Source of the DNA: UBA9676 sp963730065
GTDB lineage: Bacteria; Actinomycetota; Actinomycetes; Streptosporangiales; Streptosporangiaceae
DNA: 64,000 nt
Reading direction: 5' to 3'
NCBI GenBank assembly: GCA_963730065.1
Contig: CAVSQL010000014.1
Location: forward strand, 248,001 to 312,000
Shown: piece by piece, positions 43,030 to 50,355 of the stretch
How the letters are laid out: each line of letters starts with the position of its first letter
Numbering within the stretch: the first letter of the stretch is position 1
The notes under the pieces: generated by a model
The model's database searches: none
Seen by the model: only the letters and a program-made list of their open reading frames with translations
Told to the model about the DNA's origin: nothing
Program-made: the position numbers and the translations under genes

Positions 43030-44352
43030 GTGGACCCGCGTCGTCACGTGCCGAGAACTGACGTCGTGCTCGCCGACCCCCGCCTGGTCGCGGCGCGGGA
43101 ACTGCTGGGCGGGGCGCTGGTCAAGGCGGCGGTTGCCCGCGCCCAGGACCTGGCCCGCTCGGGGGCCATCAGCCCATCAGGCGTCGCCGACGCGGCGGCG
43201 GCCTCGCTGCCGCCGCTCGCCGCCACCCTGACCCCGGTGATCAATGCGACGGGCGTTGTCGTGCACACCAATCTCGGCCGCGCGCCGCTGTCGGCCGCCG
43301 CCCGTGAGGCGGTGCAGGCCGCGGCGGGCTACACGGACGTGGAGTTCGAGCTGGCATCGGGCAAGCGCGCCCGCCGCGGCGCGGGCGCGCTTGCCGCTCT
43401 CGCGCGGGCGGTCCCGGCGGCCGGGGCCGTGCACGTGGTCAACAACAACGCCGCCGCGCTGGTCCTGGCGGCCACGGCACTGGCCGCCGGGCGCGAGATC
43501 ATCGTCAGCCGCGGCGAGCTGATCGAGATCGGCGACGGGTTCCGGCTTCCTGACCTGCTGCAGTCCACGGGCGCCCGGATCCGCGAGGTGGGTACCACCA
43601 ACCGGACGACGCTCGATGACTACCAGCAGGCGATCTGCGCCGATACGGCGTTCATCCTGAAGGTGCACCCGTCCAACTACCTGATCGAGGGCTTCACGGC
43701 GTCGGTCGGCGTCAGCGACCTCGCCGCGCTCGGGGTGCTGGTGGTCGGCGACATCGGATCGGGCCTGCTCAGGCCCAACCCAATTCTCCCCGGCGAGCCC
43801 GACGCCGACTCGTGGCTGCGGGCTGGCGCCGAGCTGGTCACGGCCAGCGGCGACAAGCTGCTCGGCGGCCCGCAGGCGGGCCTGCTGCTCGGCCAGCCGG
43901 AGACGGTCACCCGTCTCGCCCGCCATCCACTGGCCCGGGCGCTGCGGGTGGACAAGCTGACCCTCGCCGCCCTGGAGGCGACCCTGGCCGGCCCGGCCCC
44001 GCCGGTCGCCCAGGCACTGATGGCAACGCTGCCGTCGATCAGCGCGCGTGCCGAGGCCCTCGCCGGCCGGCTGGCCAGCGAGGGCGTTGACTGCCGGGCG
44101 GTGCGGGCCGACGCCGCGGTCGGCGGCGGCGGCGGGCCGGGCGTAACACTGCCGAGCGCTGCCCTGTCCCTTCCCGAGCAGCTGGCGCCCGAGCTGAGGT
44201 CAGGAGCATCGGTGCGCCGTGGCGGGGTGCCGTCGGTCGTCGGCCGGATCGAGGGCGGCCGGCTGCTGCTTGACTTGCGTGCCGTCGCGCCCGACGACGA
44301 CGAACGGCTCGCCGCTGCGGTGCTCGCCGCCGCGTCCCTCGGCCGGGAGTAG
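43030..44352 (+). CDS. selA: L-seryl-tRNA(Sec) selenium transferase
   Basis: PLP enzyme that converts Ser-tRNA(Sec) to Sec-tRNA(Sec) using selenophosphate. 440 residues; INATGVVVHTNLGRAPLS (about 73-90), SRGELIEIGDGFRLPDLL, EVGTTNRTTLDDY, and the PLP-lysine in ASGDKLLGGPQAGLL. GTG 43030 has only a weak AGGG upstream. selB follows three bases after the stop, so the two form one unit. Confidence 0.97.
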   Translation: MDPRRHVPRTDVVLADPRLVAARELLGGALVKAAVARAQDLARSGAISPSGVADAAAASLPPLAATLTPVINATGVVVHTNLGRAPLSAAAREAVQAAAGYTDVEFELASGKRARRGAGALAALARAVPAAGAVHVVNNNAAALVLAATALAAGREIIVSRGELIEIGDGFRLPDLLQSTGARIREVGTTNRTTLDDYQQAICADTAFILKVHPSNYLIEGFTASVGVSDLAALGVLVVGDIGSGLLRPNPILPGEPDADSWLRAGAELVTASGDKLLGGPQAGLLLGQPETVTRLARHPLARALRVDKLTLAALEATLAGPAPPVAQALMATLPSISARAEALAGRLASEGVDCRAVRADAAVGGGGGPGVTLPSAALSLPEQLAPELRSGASVRRGGVPSVVGRIEGGRLLLDLRAVAPDDDERLAAAVLAAASLGRE

Positions 44353-44355
44353 CAC

Positions 44356-46296
44356 GTGCACGTCATCGCGACCGCGGGTCATGTGGATCACGGGAAGTCG
44401 ATGCTGGTGCGCGCGCTCACCGGGATGGAGCCGGACCGTTGGGAGACGGAGCAGCGCCGGGGCATGACCATCGACCTTGGCTTCGCGTGGCTGACGCTGC
44501 CGTCCGGCGAGGAGATCGCGTTCGTCGATGTGCCCGGCCACGAACGTTTCGTTTCCAACATGCTCGCTGGCGCGGGCCCGGTGCCTGCCGTGATGTTCGT
44601 CGTGGCCGCCGACGAGGGCTGGATGCCCCAGTCCGCCGAGCATCTCGCGGCGATCGACGCCCTCGGCGTCCGCAATGGGATCCTGGTGGTGACGCGGGCC
44701 GACCTGGCCGATCCGGCATCGGCGCGGCGGCAGGCCGAACGCGAGATCGCCGGTACCAGTCTCGGCCGCGACGCCGGGCTGGGCGGCAGCCCGGGCGGGA
44801 TGGAGGCCGTCGCGGTCAGCGCGCTCACCGGGCAGGGTCTCCCCGATCTGGTGGCCGCGCTCGGCAGGCTCGTGGCGCGGCTCCCTCAGCCCGACCCGCG
44901 CGGCAGCGTCCGGCTCTGGCTGGACCGGGTGTTCGCCATCAAGGGCAGCGGGACTGTGGTCACCGGCACCCTGCAGGCGGGGACCGTGAGCGCCGGGGAC
45001 GAGCTGACGGCGACGCCGTCTCTGCGCACAGTGCGGATCAGGAGCGTGCAGTCGCTCAGTTCGCCGGCCAGGCAGGTCAGCGGCGTCGCGCGGGTGGCGC
45101 TGAACCTGCGGGGAGTCAGCACGCGGGAACTGGGCCGCGGTATGGCGCTCATCCAGCGCAGCCGGTGGACGGTGGCCAGCGTGATCGACGTCCGGCTGGC
45201 TCCGCCCTCCCCGGAGCACGGGCCGTCCGGCAGCATCCGGCTGCCGCCGCAGCTCACGCTGCACATCGGCGCCGCGCGCGCCGTGGCCAGGGCCCGAATG
45301 CTGGGCGGCCGAATCGCCCGGCTGAGCCTGGACCACCCGCTGCCGCTGCATATCGGCGACCGGGTGCTGCTCCGCGATCCCGGCGGGGCCGCGGACCACG
45401 CCAGCGGTCGGCCGGTATTCGGCGCGACGGTGCTCGACGTTTCGCCGCCACGGCTGCGCGGCAACGGCGCCGCAGCAGCTGCGGAGCGGGAGCTGGCATC
45501 GTGGCCGGAGGTGCCGGCGACATCGGACCTGCTGCGCCGGCACCGGCTGCTGCGGGCCAGCACGGCATCGGCCATGGGCCTGAGCGACCTGCCGCCGCCG
45601 GTCAGCGGGGAGTGGCTGGCCGACCCGGCGCACTGGCAGCGGCTGCGGCGGCTCCTGGGCGAGGCGGTCGCCGCGCACGCGGCGCGCGATCCGCTGTCTC
45701 CCGGTCTTCCGGTCGATGCGGGCCGGGCCATGCTCGGCCTGGCGGACCGTGATCTGGTCGAGGCCCTCGCGGCCTGGCGCGCGGCCGACGGCGCCAGTGA
45801 GCCGATCGACGCGAGCGGCGGATACCTGCGCGGCGCCGGCGGCGGAAGGGAACAGCCGGAGGATGCTGGTGGTGCCGTTCGGCTGGGCGGCGCCGCGCCG
45901 GCCTCCCATCCGCGCCTTCCGGCTCCGGTGGCCGACGCGGTCCAGGCGGTGCTGGCCGACCTGGCGGACGCGCCGTTCAGCGCGCCCGACGCGGAGCGGA
46001 TGCGCGAGCTGGGGCTGGACGCACGGGCGGCTGCGGCGGCGGAGCGCGCGGGCATGCTGCGCCGCCTGCCCGGCAACGTGCTGCTGGCGCCCGACGCGCC
46101 CGAGCGGGCGGCGCTGATCCTGGCCGGCCTGCCGCAGCCGTTTACGGCGGCCGAGGCGAGACGGGCGCTGGGCTCGACCCGGCGGGTGGTGATTCCGCTG
46201 CTGGAGTGGCTGGACCGGGAAGGAGTCACCCGGCGGCTGGCCGACGACCGCAGGACCATGCGTGAGCCGCCGGGCTCGCCGGGGCCGCGCCGCTGA
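44356..46296 (+). CDS. selB: Selenocysteine-specific elongation factor
   Basis: EF-Tu-like GTPase that carries Sec-tRNA(Sec) to UGA codons marked by a SECIS hairpin. 646 residues: P-loop TAGHVDHGKSMLVRALTG, switch II DVPGHERFVSNMLAGAG, G4-like VTRADLAD, then EF-Tu domains 2-3 (DRVFAIKGSGTVVTGTLQAG), SelB domain and C-terminal winged helices that bind mRNA (GVTRRLADDRRTMREPPG at the end). GTG 44356. 46297-46413 beyond it shows no gene. Confidence 0.96.
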   Translation: MHVIATAGHVDHGKSMLVRALTGMEPDRWETEQRRGMTIDLGFAWLTLPSGEEIAFVDVPGHERFVSNMLAGAGPVPAVMFVVAADEGWMPQSAEHLAAIDALGVRNGILVVTRADLADPASARRQAEREIAGTSLGRDAGLGGSPGGMEAVAVSALTGQGLPDLVAALGRLVARLPQPDPRGSVRLWLDRVFAIKGSGTVVTGTLQAGTVSAGDELTATPSLRTVRIRSVQSLSSPARQVSGVARVALNLRGVSTRELGRGMALIQRSRWTVASVIDVRLAPPSPEHGPSGSIRLPPQLTLHIGAARAVARARMLGGRIARLSLDHPLPLHIGDRVLLRDPGGAADHASGRPVFGATVLDVSPPRLRGNGAAAAAERELASWPEVPATSDLLRRHRLLRASTASAMGLSDLPPPVSGEWLADPAHWQRLRRLLGEAVAAHAARDPLSPGLPVDAGRAMLGLADRDLVEALAAWRAADGASEPIDASGGYLRGAGGGREQPEDAGGAVRLGGAAPASHPRLPAPVADAVQAVLADLADAPFSAPDAERMRELGLDARAAAAAERAGMLRRLPGNVLLAPDAPERAALILAGLPQPFTAAEARRALGSTRRVVIPLLEWLDREGVTRRLADDRRTMREPPGSPGPRR

Positions 46297-46413
46297 CCGC
46301 GCTGCGTGCTGGGTGCCGTGGCCGGCCGCCGGGCACCGATGGCGGAAACGGCCGCGGGACTCCAGCAGCTGGCCCGCGGATGGCCAGCCGACCACTGATG
46401 GTCGCCGGCCCGC

Positions 46414-47262
46414 TCAAGCCGACAGCCGGTGCGCCCCGGTGTATACGTTCATCGACGGGCCGCGCAGGAAGCCGACCAGGGTGAGGCCTGCTTCCTCGGC
46501 CAGGTCGACAGCGAGCGATGACGGTGCGGAGACGGCGGCCAGCAGCGGGATGCCCGCCAGGACCGCCTTCTGGACCAGTTCGAACGAGGCGCGGCCGCTG
46601 ACGAGCAGGACGCAGCCGGCCAGCGGCAGGCGGCCGTCCAGCAGTGCCCAGCCCACCACCTTGTCCACCGCGTTGTGCCTGCCCACGTCCTCGCGGACGG
46701 CGATCAGCTCACCCCCGGCGGTGAACAGCCCGGCGGCATGGAGGCCGCCGGTGCGGGAGAACACGCGCTGGGCGTCGCGCAGCCGGTCCGGGAGCGTCGC
46801 CAGCATCTCCGGTGCGAAACGCGTGGGATCCCCCGCCAGCGGCGCCTGCGGCAGAACGCAGATGTCGGCGATGCTCGCCTTACCGCAGACGCCGCACGCG
46901 CTGGTGGTCATGAAGTTGCGCCGGGCACCCGGTGCCAGCTCGATCCCTGCGGCCAGGGCCACATCGGCGATGTTGCCCAGGTCGTCGTGACCGGCGTGAC
47001 CGCAGGAGGTCCCGTCGCAGAGCTTGATATCGGCGATGTCCGCCGGTGAGCTGATCACGGCCTCGCCCACCAGGAATCCGGCCGCGAGCTCCAGGTCGTC
47101 GCCGGGGGTGCGCATGGTCAGGGTCAGCGCGGTGCCGTCCACCCTGATCCCGAGCGGCTCCTCGCCCGCGAGGAAGTCGGCGCGGGACACCGTGCCGCCG
47201 GGCCTGCCGCCGTCGGGCAGTGAGATCCGCATCACACCCCGTCGCGCCGTTCGCCCGGACAA
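46414..47262 (-). CDS. fdhD: Formate dehydrogenase sulfur carrier FdhD
   Basis: Transfers sulfur from a cysteine desulfurase to the bis-MGD molybdenum cofactor of formate dehydrogenase. The CxxC loop is in MTTSACGVCGKASI (about residues 118-131); EEPLGIRVDGTALTLTMRTP and EDVGRHNAVDKVVGWAL are the other family blocks. 282 residues from TTG 47262, which has GGAAGGGCGG before it. Formate dehydrogenases are often selenoproteins, so its place beside sel genes fits; no fdh structural gene lies in this window. It follows the UGSC gene by 48 bases on the same strand. Confidence 0.95.
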   Translation of the reverse strand: MSGRTARRGVMRISLPDGGRPGGTVSRADFLAGEEPLGIRVDGTALTLTMRTPGDDLELAAGFLVGEAVISSPADIADIKLCDGTSCGHAGHDDLGNIADVALAAGIELAPGARRNFMTTSACGVCGKASIADICVLPQAPLAGDPTRFAPEMLATLPDRLRDAQRVFSRTGGLHAAGLFTAGGELIAVREDVGRHNAVDKVVGWALLDGRLPLAGCVLLVSGRASFELVQKAVLAGIPLLAAVSAPSSLAVDLAEEAGLTLVGFLRGPSMNVYTGAHRLSA

Positions 47263-47310
47263 CGACCGCCCTTCCGCTCTGCATCCCCGTCATCAGGGTA
47301 CGCAGCCGCA

Positions 47311-47853
47311 TCAATGCCGCTGGCCTGCCGTGGCGGGTTCGGTCAGCGCGGCGAGCACGGCGGGGAAGATGGCGTCGGCACGGGCGGCCAGCTCGTCGTC
47401 GGTCAGCAGCTGGACCGGGTGCGGGATGTAGAGCATGCGGCTTGCGGGCATGCCGAGCCGGCGCGCCTGCTCGATGGCTTCGTCAGCGAACGGCGCGGTC
47501 GCGATGCCGACCGCCGGGATGCCCCGGCGTTCAAGATGGACGAGGTCATGCGAACTGCACGACGTGCACGAGCCTCAATCGGCCAGTGCCTCCACCACCA
47601 GGTCGGCACGGCCCGCGATCTCGCCGATCAGGGCGAGCGCGGCGGGCTTGGAGAAGATCTCCTTCGCGGCGCGGGCCGTGCTGGCGCCCGCCCCCCGGAG
47701 CAGCGTCTCGATCCGGTCGAGGAACTCGGCGCCGCGGTTCTTCCGGATGTCGAGCAGCACCACCCGGCGCCCGCTGACGCTGGCCGGGCGCGGCGCGAGC
47801 GGTTCCACCGCCCGGACCCGCTCGTCGAACGGGCTCACGTAGTCAGCGGCCAC
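47311..47853 (-). CDS. UGSC-family selenoprotein with in-frame UGA
   Basis: 180 residues if UGA 47577-47575 is read as selenocysteine (residue 93). Upstream: VRAVEPLAPRPASVSGRRVV, LLDIRKNRGAEFLDRIETLL and ADLVVEALAD; downstream the frame carries on at once with GSCTSCSSHDLVHLERRGIP and runs 87 codons more to TGA 47313-47311, with HDLV...ERRGIPAV and IPHPVQLL as conserved blocks. The motif U-G-S-C, with a resolving-type Cys three residues after Sec, defines this redox family as I recall it. GTG 47853 is set by GGGAGG ten bases ahead and lies 19 bases inside the 520-residue gene, so the two are coupled. Reaction unknown; thiol/selenol redox chemistry is likely. Confidence 0.92.
47542..47576 (-). 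promoter_or_regulatory. Candidate bacterial SECIS hairpin at the UGA
   Basis: On the mRNA, GAGG (starting in the UGA) pairs with CCUC, then a bulged C, then UCGUGC pairs with GCAUGA, leaving a 14-base top ACGUCGUGCAGUUC whose inner loop can begin GU. The form fits bSECIS elements, but the loop is nearer to the UGA (about 11 bases) than usual, so the fold may differ. Confidence 0.5.
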
Positions 47854-49397
47854 GGTGACCCCACCTCCCGGGAAACGATCTGGGATCCCATGCCGGTGCA
47901 TGGACCCAGAACTGCAGAGTAACGCCCAGCCTCGCCGCCGGCCACGATCAGCACGATGGCCTCCGGCGAAGCCCACTTGGGCACCTGGGCGGCCGGGTCG
48001 GCGGCATGGACGAAGGGGGTCGTCTCACCGCGGCGCAGCTCGGCGGCGGGCTTGTGCACCGCCTCGAACATGAAGTGGCGCAGCTGCTGTTTGGTCCACC
48101 CGGCGGCGCGGAACATCTCGGCGTGCTCGGGGCAGATCACGAACACCGACGGTTCCTCCAGCGGCCACCAGTTGGTGCTCCAGGCGCTCGCCGCCGCCCA
48201 CGCGAGAACCCAGGCGAGATCCTCGGGGGTGCGGCTGCGGTGGTCGGAGATCGACAGCGGCGCGTCGCTGCCGACGACCGTGACGACCGACTGGCCGGGC
48301 TGGAAGCCGCGTTCGACGTGCAGCGGCTCCCACGGGCTGACTTCCTCGTCCTCGGCGACGCAGAACCCGACCTTCCCCATGTGCCCCTGGGTAGCGCGGT
48401 CCAGCTTGCCGGGCATCCCTCCGCCGGTGAGGGTGACAAGCAGCCGCAGCGCCCGGCCGATGGTGAGGTTGGCCCGGAACCCGGGGCCGAGCGCGCCCAT
48501 GCCGCTGTTCAGGCCGATCGTCTCCCGGACCGGCCCGTTCACGATCACGAGCTGCCCGGCGGGCTGGGTCGTCACCGCCTGGCCGTGCAGGTTGAACGCG
48601 GGATCGAGCGCGGCCTGGGCGGCGGCGGCGACGACCGGGAAGTAGGCCGGGCGGCAGCCCGCCAGCACCGCGCAGGCCGCGACCCGCTCCAGCGTCGCCT
48701 CGCCCAGGTCGGGCGGGACGAGGCCCAGGGACACCGAGCCGTCGCAGCCACCGAGCATCGCCTCCACCCGGTCCGGGGTCGGCGGGACAACGGGCAGGCC
48801 GTCGGTCCAGCCGCGTTCGAACATCTCCTCGATGTCGTCGGAGCCGGCCGGGGCCGACATCGCGGCCGCCAGCTCCGGGTCGATCGCGGCTTTGGAGGAA
48901 CAGCCTGGTTTGAGCAGCGGCTCAGTGGCCTCCGGGACCGCGAGCCCGGCGCCGAGGAGCGCTCCTGCCTGCCCGATGAGGGCCACCAGGGCCGCGCGGT
49001 CCCAGCCGGTCACCGTGCCCGCGATCGTCCCGGCGTGGTCGGCCAGAACGGCCGTCGGCACCGACACCAGCTGGTAGGCGCGCGATGTTTCATACGGCGG
49101 GTCCTGCGAGGCGACCCGGCCGGTCCAGCCGAGGCGGCGCGCCACCCGGACGGCGACCTCGAGCGGGTCCTCGAACACGGCGACGGCGGTGAGCCCGGCC
49201 TCCTGCCAGGCCCGGCACAGCGGGCCGAGCCTGCGCAGGGCCATCGCGGAGGTGGGGCAATCGTCGTTGACGAACAACAGGAGCGCGCAACCTCCCGCGG
49301 TGAGGGCGCCGACGGTGACCTCACCGGGGCCGGGCCCGTGGACGGACAGCGCTGGCGCCTGATGCGGGCCAGCGGGGCTGTGGTGGCTGCCGGTCAT
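47835..49397 (-). CDS. Two-domain redoxin-like partner of the UGSC selenoprotein
   Basis: 520 residues. Residues ~25-150 read as a thioredoxin/peroxiredoxin-type domain: ALLLFVNDDCPTSAMALRRL with a CxxS in place of CxxC, then AYQLVSVPTAVLADHAGTIA. A linker with KPGCSSKAAIDPE leads to a ~350-residue domain beginning FERGWTDGLPVVPPTPDRVE and holding AGCRPAYFPVVAAAAQAALD, VNGPVRETIGLNSGMGALG and GKLDRATQGHMGKVGFCVAE, a pattern I associate with proteins encoded beside UGSC proteins, function unknown. GGGAGG lies 12 bases before ATG 49397. Its 3' end overlaps the selenoprotein start by 19 bases. Confidence 0.78.
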   Translation of the reverse strand: MTGSHHSPAGPHQAPALSVHGPGPGEVTVGALTAGGCALLLFVNDDCPTSAMALRRLGPLCRAWQEAGLTAVAVFEDPLEVAVRVARRLGWTGRVASQDPPYETSRAYQLVSVPTAVLADHAGTIAGTVTGWDRAALVALIGQAGALLGAGLAVPEATEPLLKPGCSSKAAIDPELAAAMSAPAGSDDIEEMFERGWTDGLPVVPPTPDRVEAMLGGCDGSVSLGLVPPDLGEATLERVAACAVLAGCRPAYFPVVAAAAQAALDPAFNLHGQAVTTQPAGQLVIVNGPVRETIGLNSGMGALGPGFRANLTIGRALRLLVTLTGGGMPGKLDRATQGHMGKVGFCVAEDEEVSPWEPLHVERGFQPGQSVVTVVGSDAPLSISDHRSRTPEDLAWVLAWAAASAWSTNWWPLEEPSVFVICPEHAEMFRAAGWTKQQLRHFMFEAVHKPAAELRRGETTPFVHAADPAAQVPKWASPEAIVLIVAGGEAGRYSAVLGPCTGMGSQIVSREVGSPWPLTT

Positions 49398-49512
49398 ATG
49401 CCTGCGTTACCTCCCGCCTGTCTGAGGCTGTCTGTGCCCGTCGCGTCCAGCTTGTCTCACCTGCGCTGATTTTGTGCGCCCGGCTGGGCGCGTCCGGGCC
49501 CGTCCGTGCCCG

Positions 49513-49536
49513 TTGGCTCCCGAGTTTGGCTCCCAC
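49513..49536. repeat. Left 24-bp direct repeat of the second element (att-like)
   Basis: Contains TTGGCTCCC twice (49513-49521 and 49526-49534). It matches 61551-61574 at 23 of 24 positions (A/T change at 49523). It partly overlaps a perfect 8-bp hairpin CCCACCTA-GT-TAGGTGGG at 49532-49549. The right copy begins two bases after the integrase stop, so these are probably the element's attachment sites. 49398-49612 otherwise holds no gene. Confidence 0.72.
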
Positions 49537-49612
49537 CTAGTTAGGTGGGCCGTCACTGCGCGCGAACGCAGTGGCGGCCCTAGGAACCCATCCCGTCTGG
49601 AGGACAGGAACC

Positions 49613-49768
49613 ATGCAAGAAGTGAAGCAGACCCCCACCCCAGAGCCGGTGTGCGTCGCGTGTGTCGGCGACGGGTTCAACCCGGACGGCGGCCTGTGCC
49701 TGCGGTGCCGCGGGACGGGTGTGGACCCGGATCCGCTCGCGCCGGCCGGGATCGCGGTGGCGTCGTGA
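49613..49768 (+). CDS. 51-residue DnaJ-type zinc-finger protein
   Basis: CVACVGDGFNPDGGLCLRC followed by RGTG gives two CxxC-x-G-x-G units as in the DnaJ central domain, enough to bind one zinc. Good ribosome site TGGAGGA ten bases before ATG 49613. Short proteins of this type are common in actinomycete plasmid and AICE replication/transfer regions. The next gene's GTG overlaps the stop (GTGA). Confidence 0.72.
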   Translation: MQEVKQTPTPEPVCVACVGDGFNPDGGLCLRCRGTGVDPDPLAPAGIAVAS

Positions 49769-50043
49769 TCCCCGCGGATGAGCGGGCCGAGCTGGCCCGC
49801 CGCTACCTCGCCGAAGCCCGCCAGCGCGGCGTCACCTCGCTGCCACCATCGCGGCTGCTGGCCGAATGCGCCGAGCTCCGGCGCCACCTCGGCCAGGTCC
49901 TCGCCGTGCTCGCCGAGCGGCAGGACGAAAACCGCCAGCTGGCCGAGATCCGGGCCGTGCTCGCCGCGTTCGACTGGGAGTTTGACGACCGGCAGCTCGC
50001 CCTGGAGCGCATCGAGCGCATCGCGGACGGAGACCAGCAGTGA
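49765..50043 (+). CDS. 92-residue helical protein of the element
   Basis: GTG 49765 overlaps the previous stop and its own TGA overlaps the next GTG, so three genes are coupled. The product is acidic and helical (ERAELARRYLAEARQRGVTS; HLGQVLAVLAERQDENRQLA), likely a coiled coil. No family recognised. Confidence 0.65.
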   Translation: MIPADERAELARRYLAEARQRGVTSLPPSRLLAECAELRRHLGQVLAVLAERQDENRQLAEIRAVLAAFDWEFDDRQLALERIERIADGDQQ

Positions 50044-50348
50044 CCAGCGACCGGTACCGGCCGCTGACCGCTGCGGCGGTGCTGCTGGTGGCCGCCATCG
50101 CCGCGGTGGTGTCCTACTTGCACGTGGCCACGCTGGCTCTGGCCTACGGTCAGCCGTCGCTGGCCGCCTATCTGCGGGCATCGCGCTCGGGTTCAGTGAG
50201 CACGCAGGGCTCCAGGCGGCCCGGCATCAGCAACTCGCCGAACTGTGCATCGCCGCCGGCGCTGATGGGTGCTGGATCGCGGTCGGGCGGCAGCGGGCTG
50301 CCGTTGCACAGCCAGGCCATATACGGGGACGCCGGGCCCGGGGTATAA
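50040..50348 (+). pseudogene. DUF2637/SpdB-like membrane gene, apparently disrupted
   Basis: From GTG 50040 the product opens RYRPLTAAAVLLVAAIAAVV then SYLHVATLALAYGQ, the first membrane helix and following segment of the DUF2637 (SpdB-type plasmid spread) family. After residue ~45 the expected next helix is missing and the sequence turns Ser/Gly-rich; coding-like sense appears in another frame (IALGFSEHAGLQAARHQQLA). The gene therefore seems frameshifted and cut short. SpdB proteins help spread conjugative actinomycete elements in mycelium. Confidence 0.5.
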
Positions 50349-50349
50349 A
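50344..50349 (+). promoter_or_regulatory. Possible -10 box of a leaderless promoter
   Basis: TATAAA stands out in GC-rich DNA six bases before GTG 50356, the spacing of leaderless actinomycete genes. No convincing -35 box at the right distance. Confidence 0.4.
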
Positions 50350-50355
50350 TGCCTC

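Noticed and set aside
44200..46395. 731-codon minus-strand frame opposite selB
   Set aside because: Antisense shadow of selB with repetitive Arg/Gln/Pro content.
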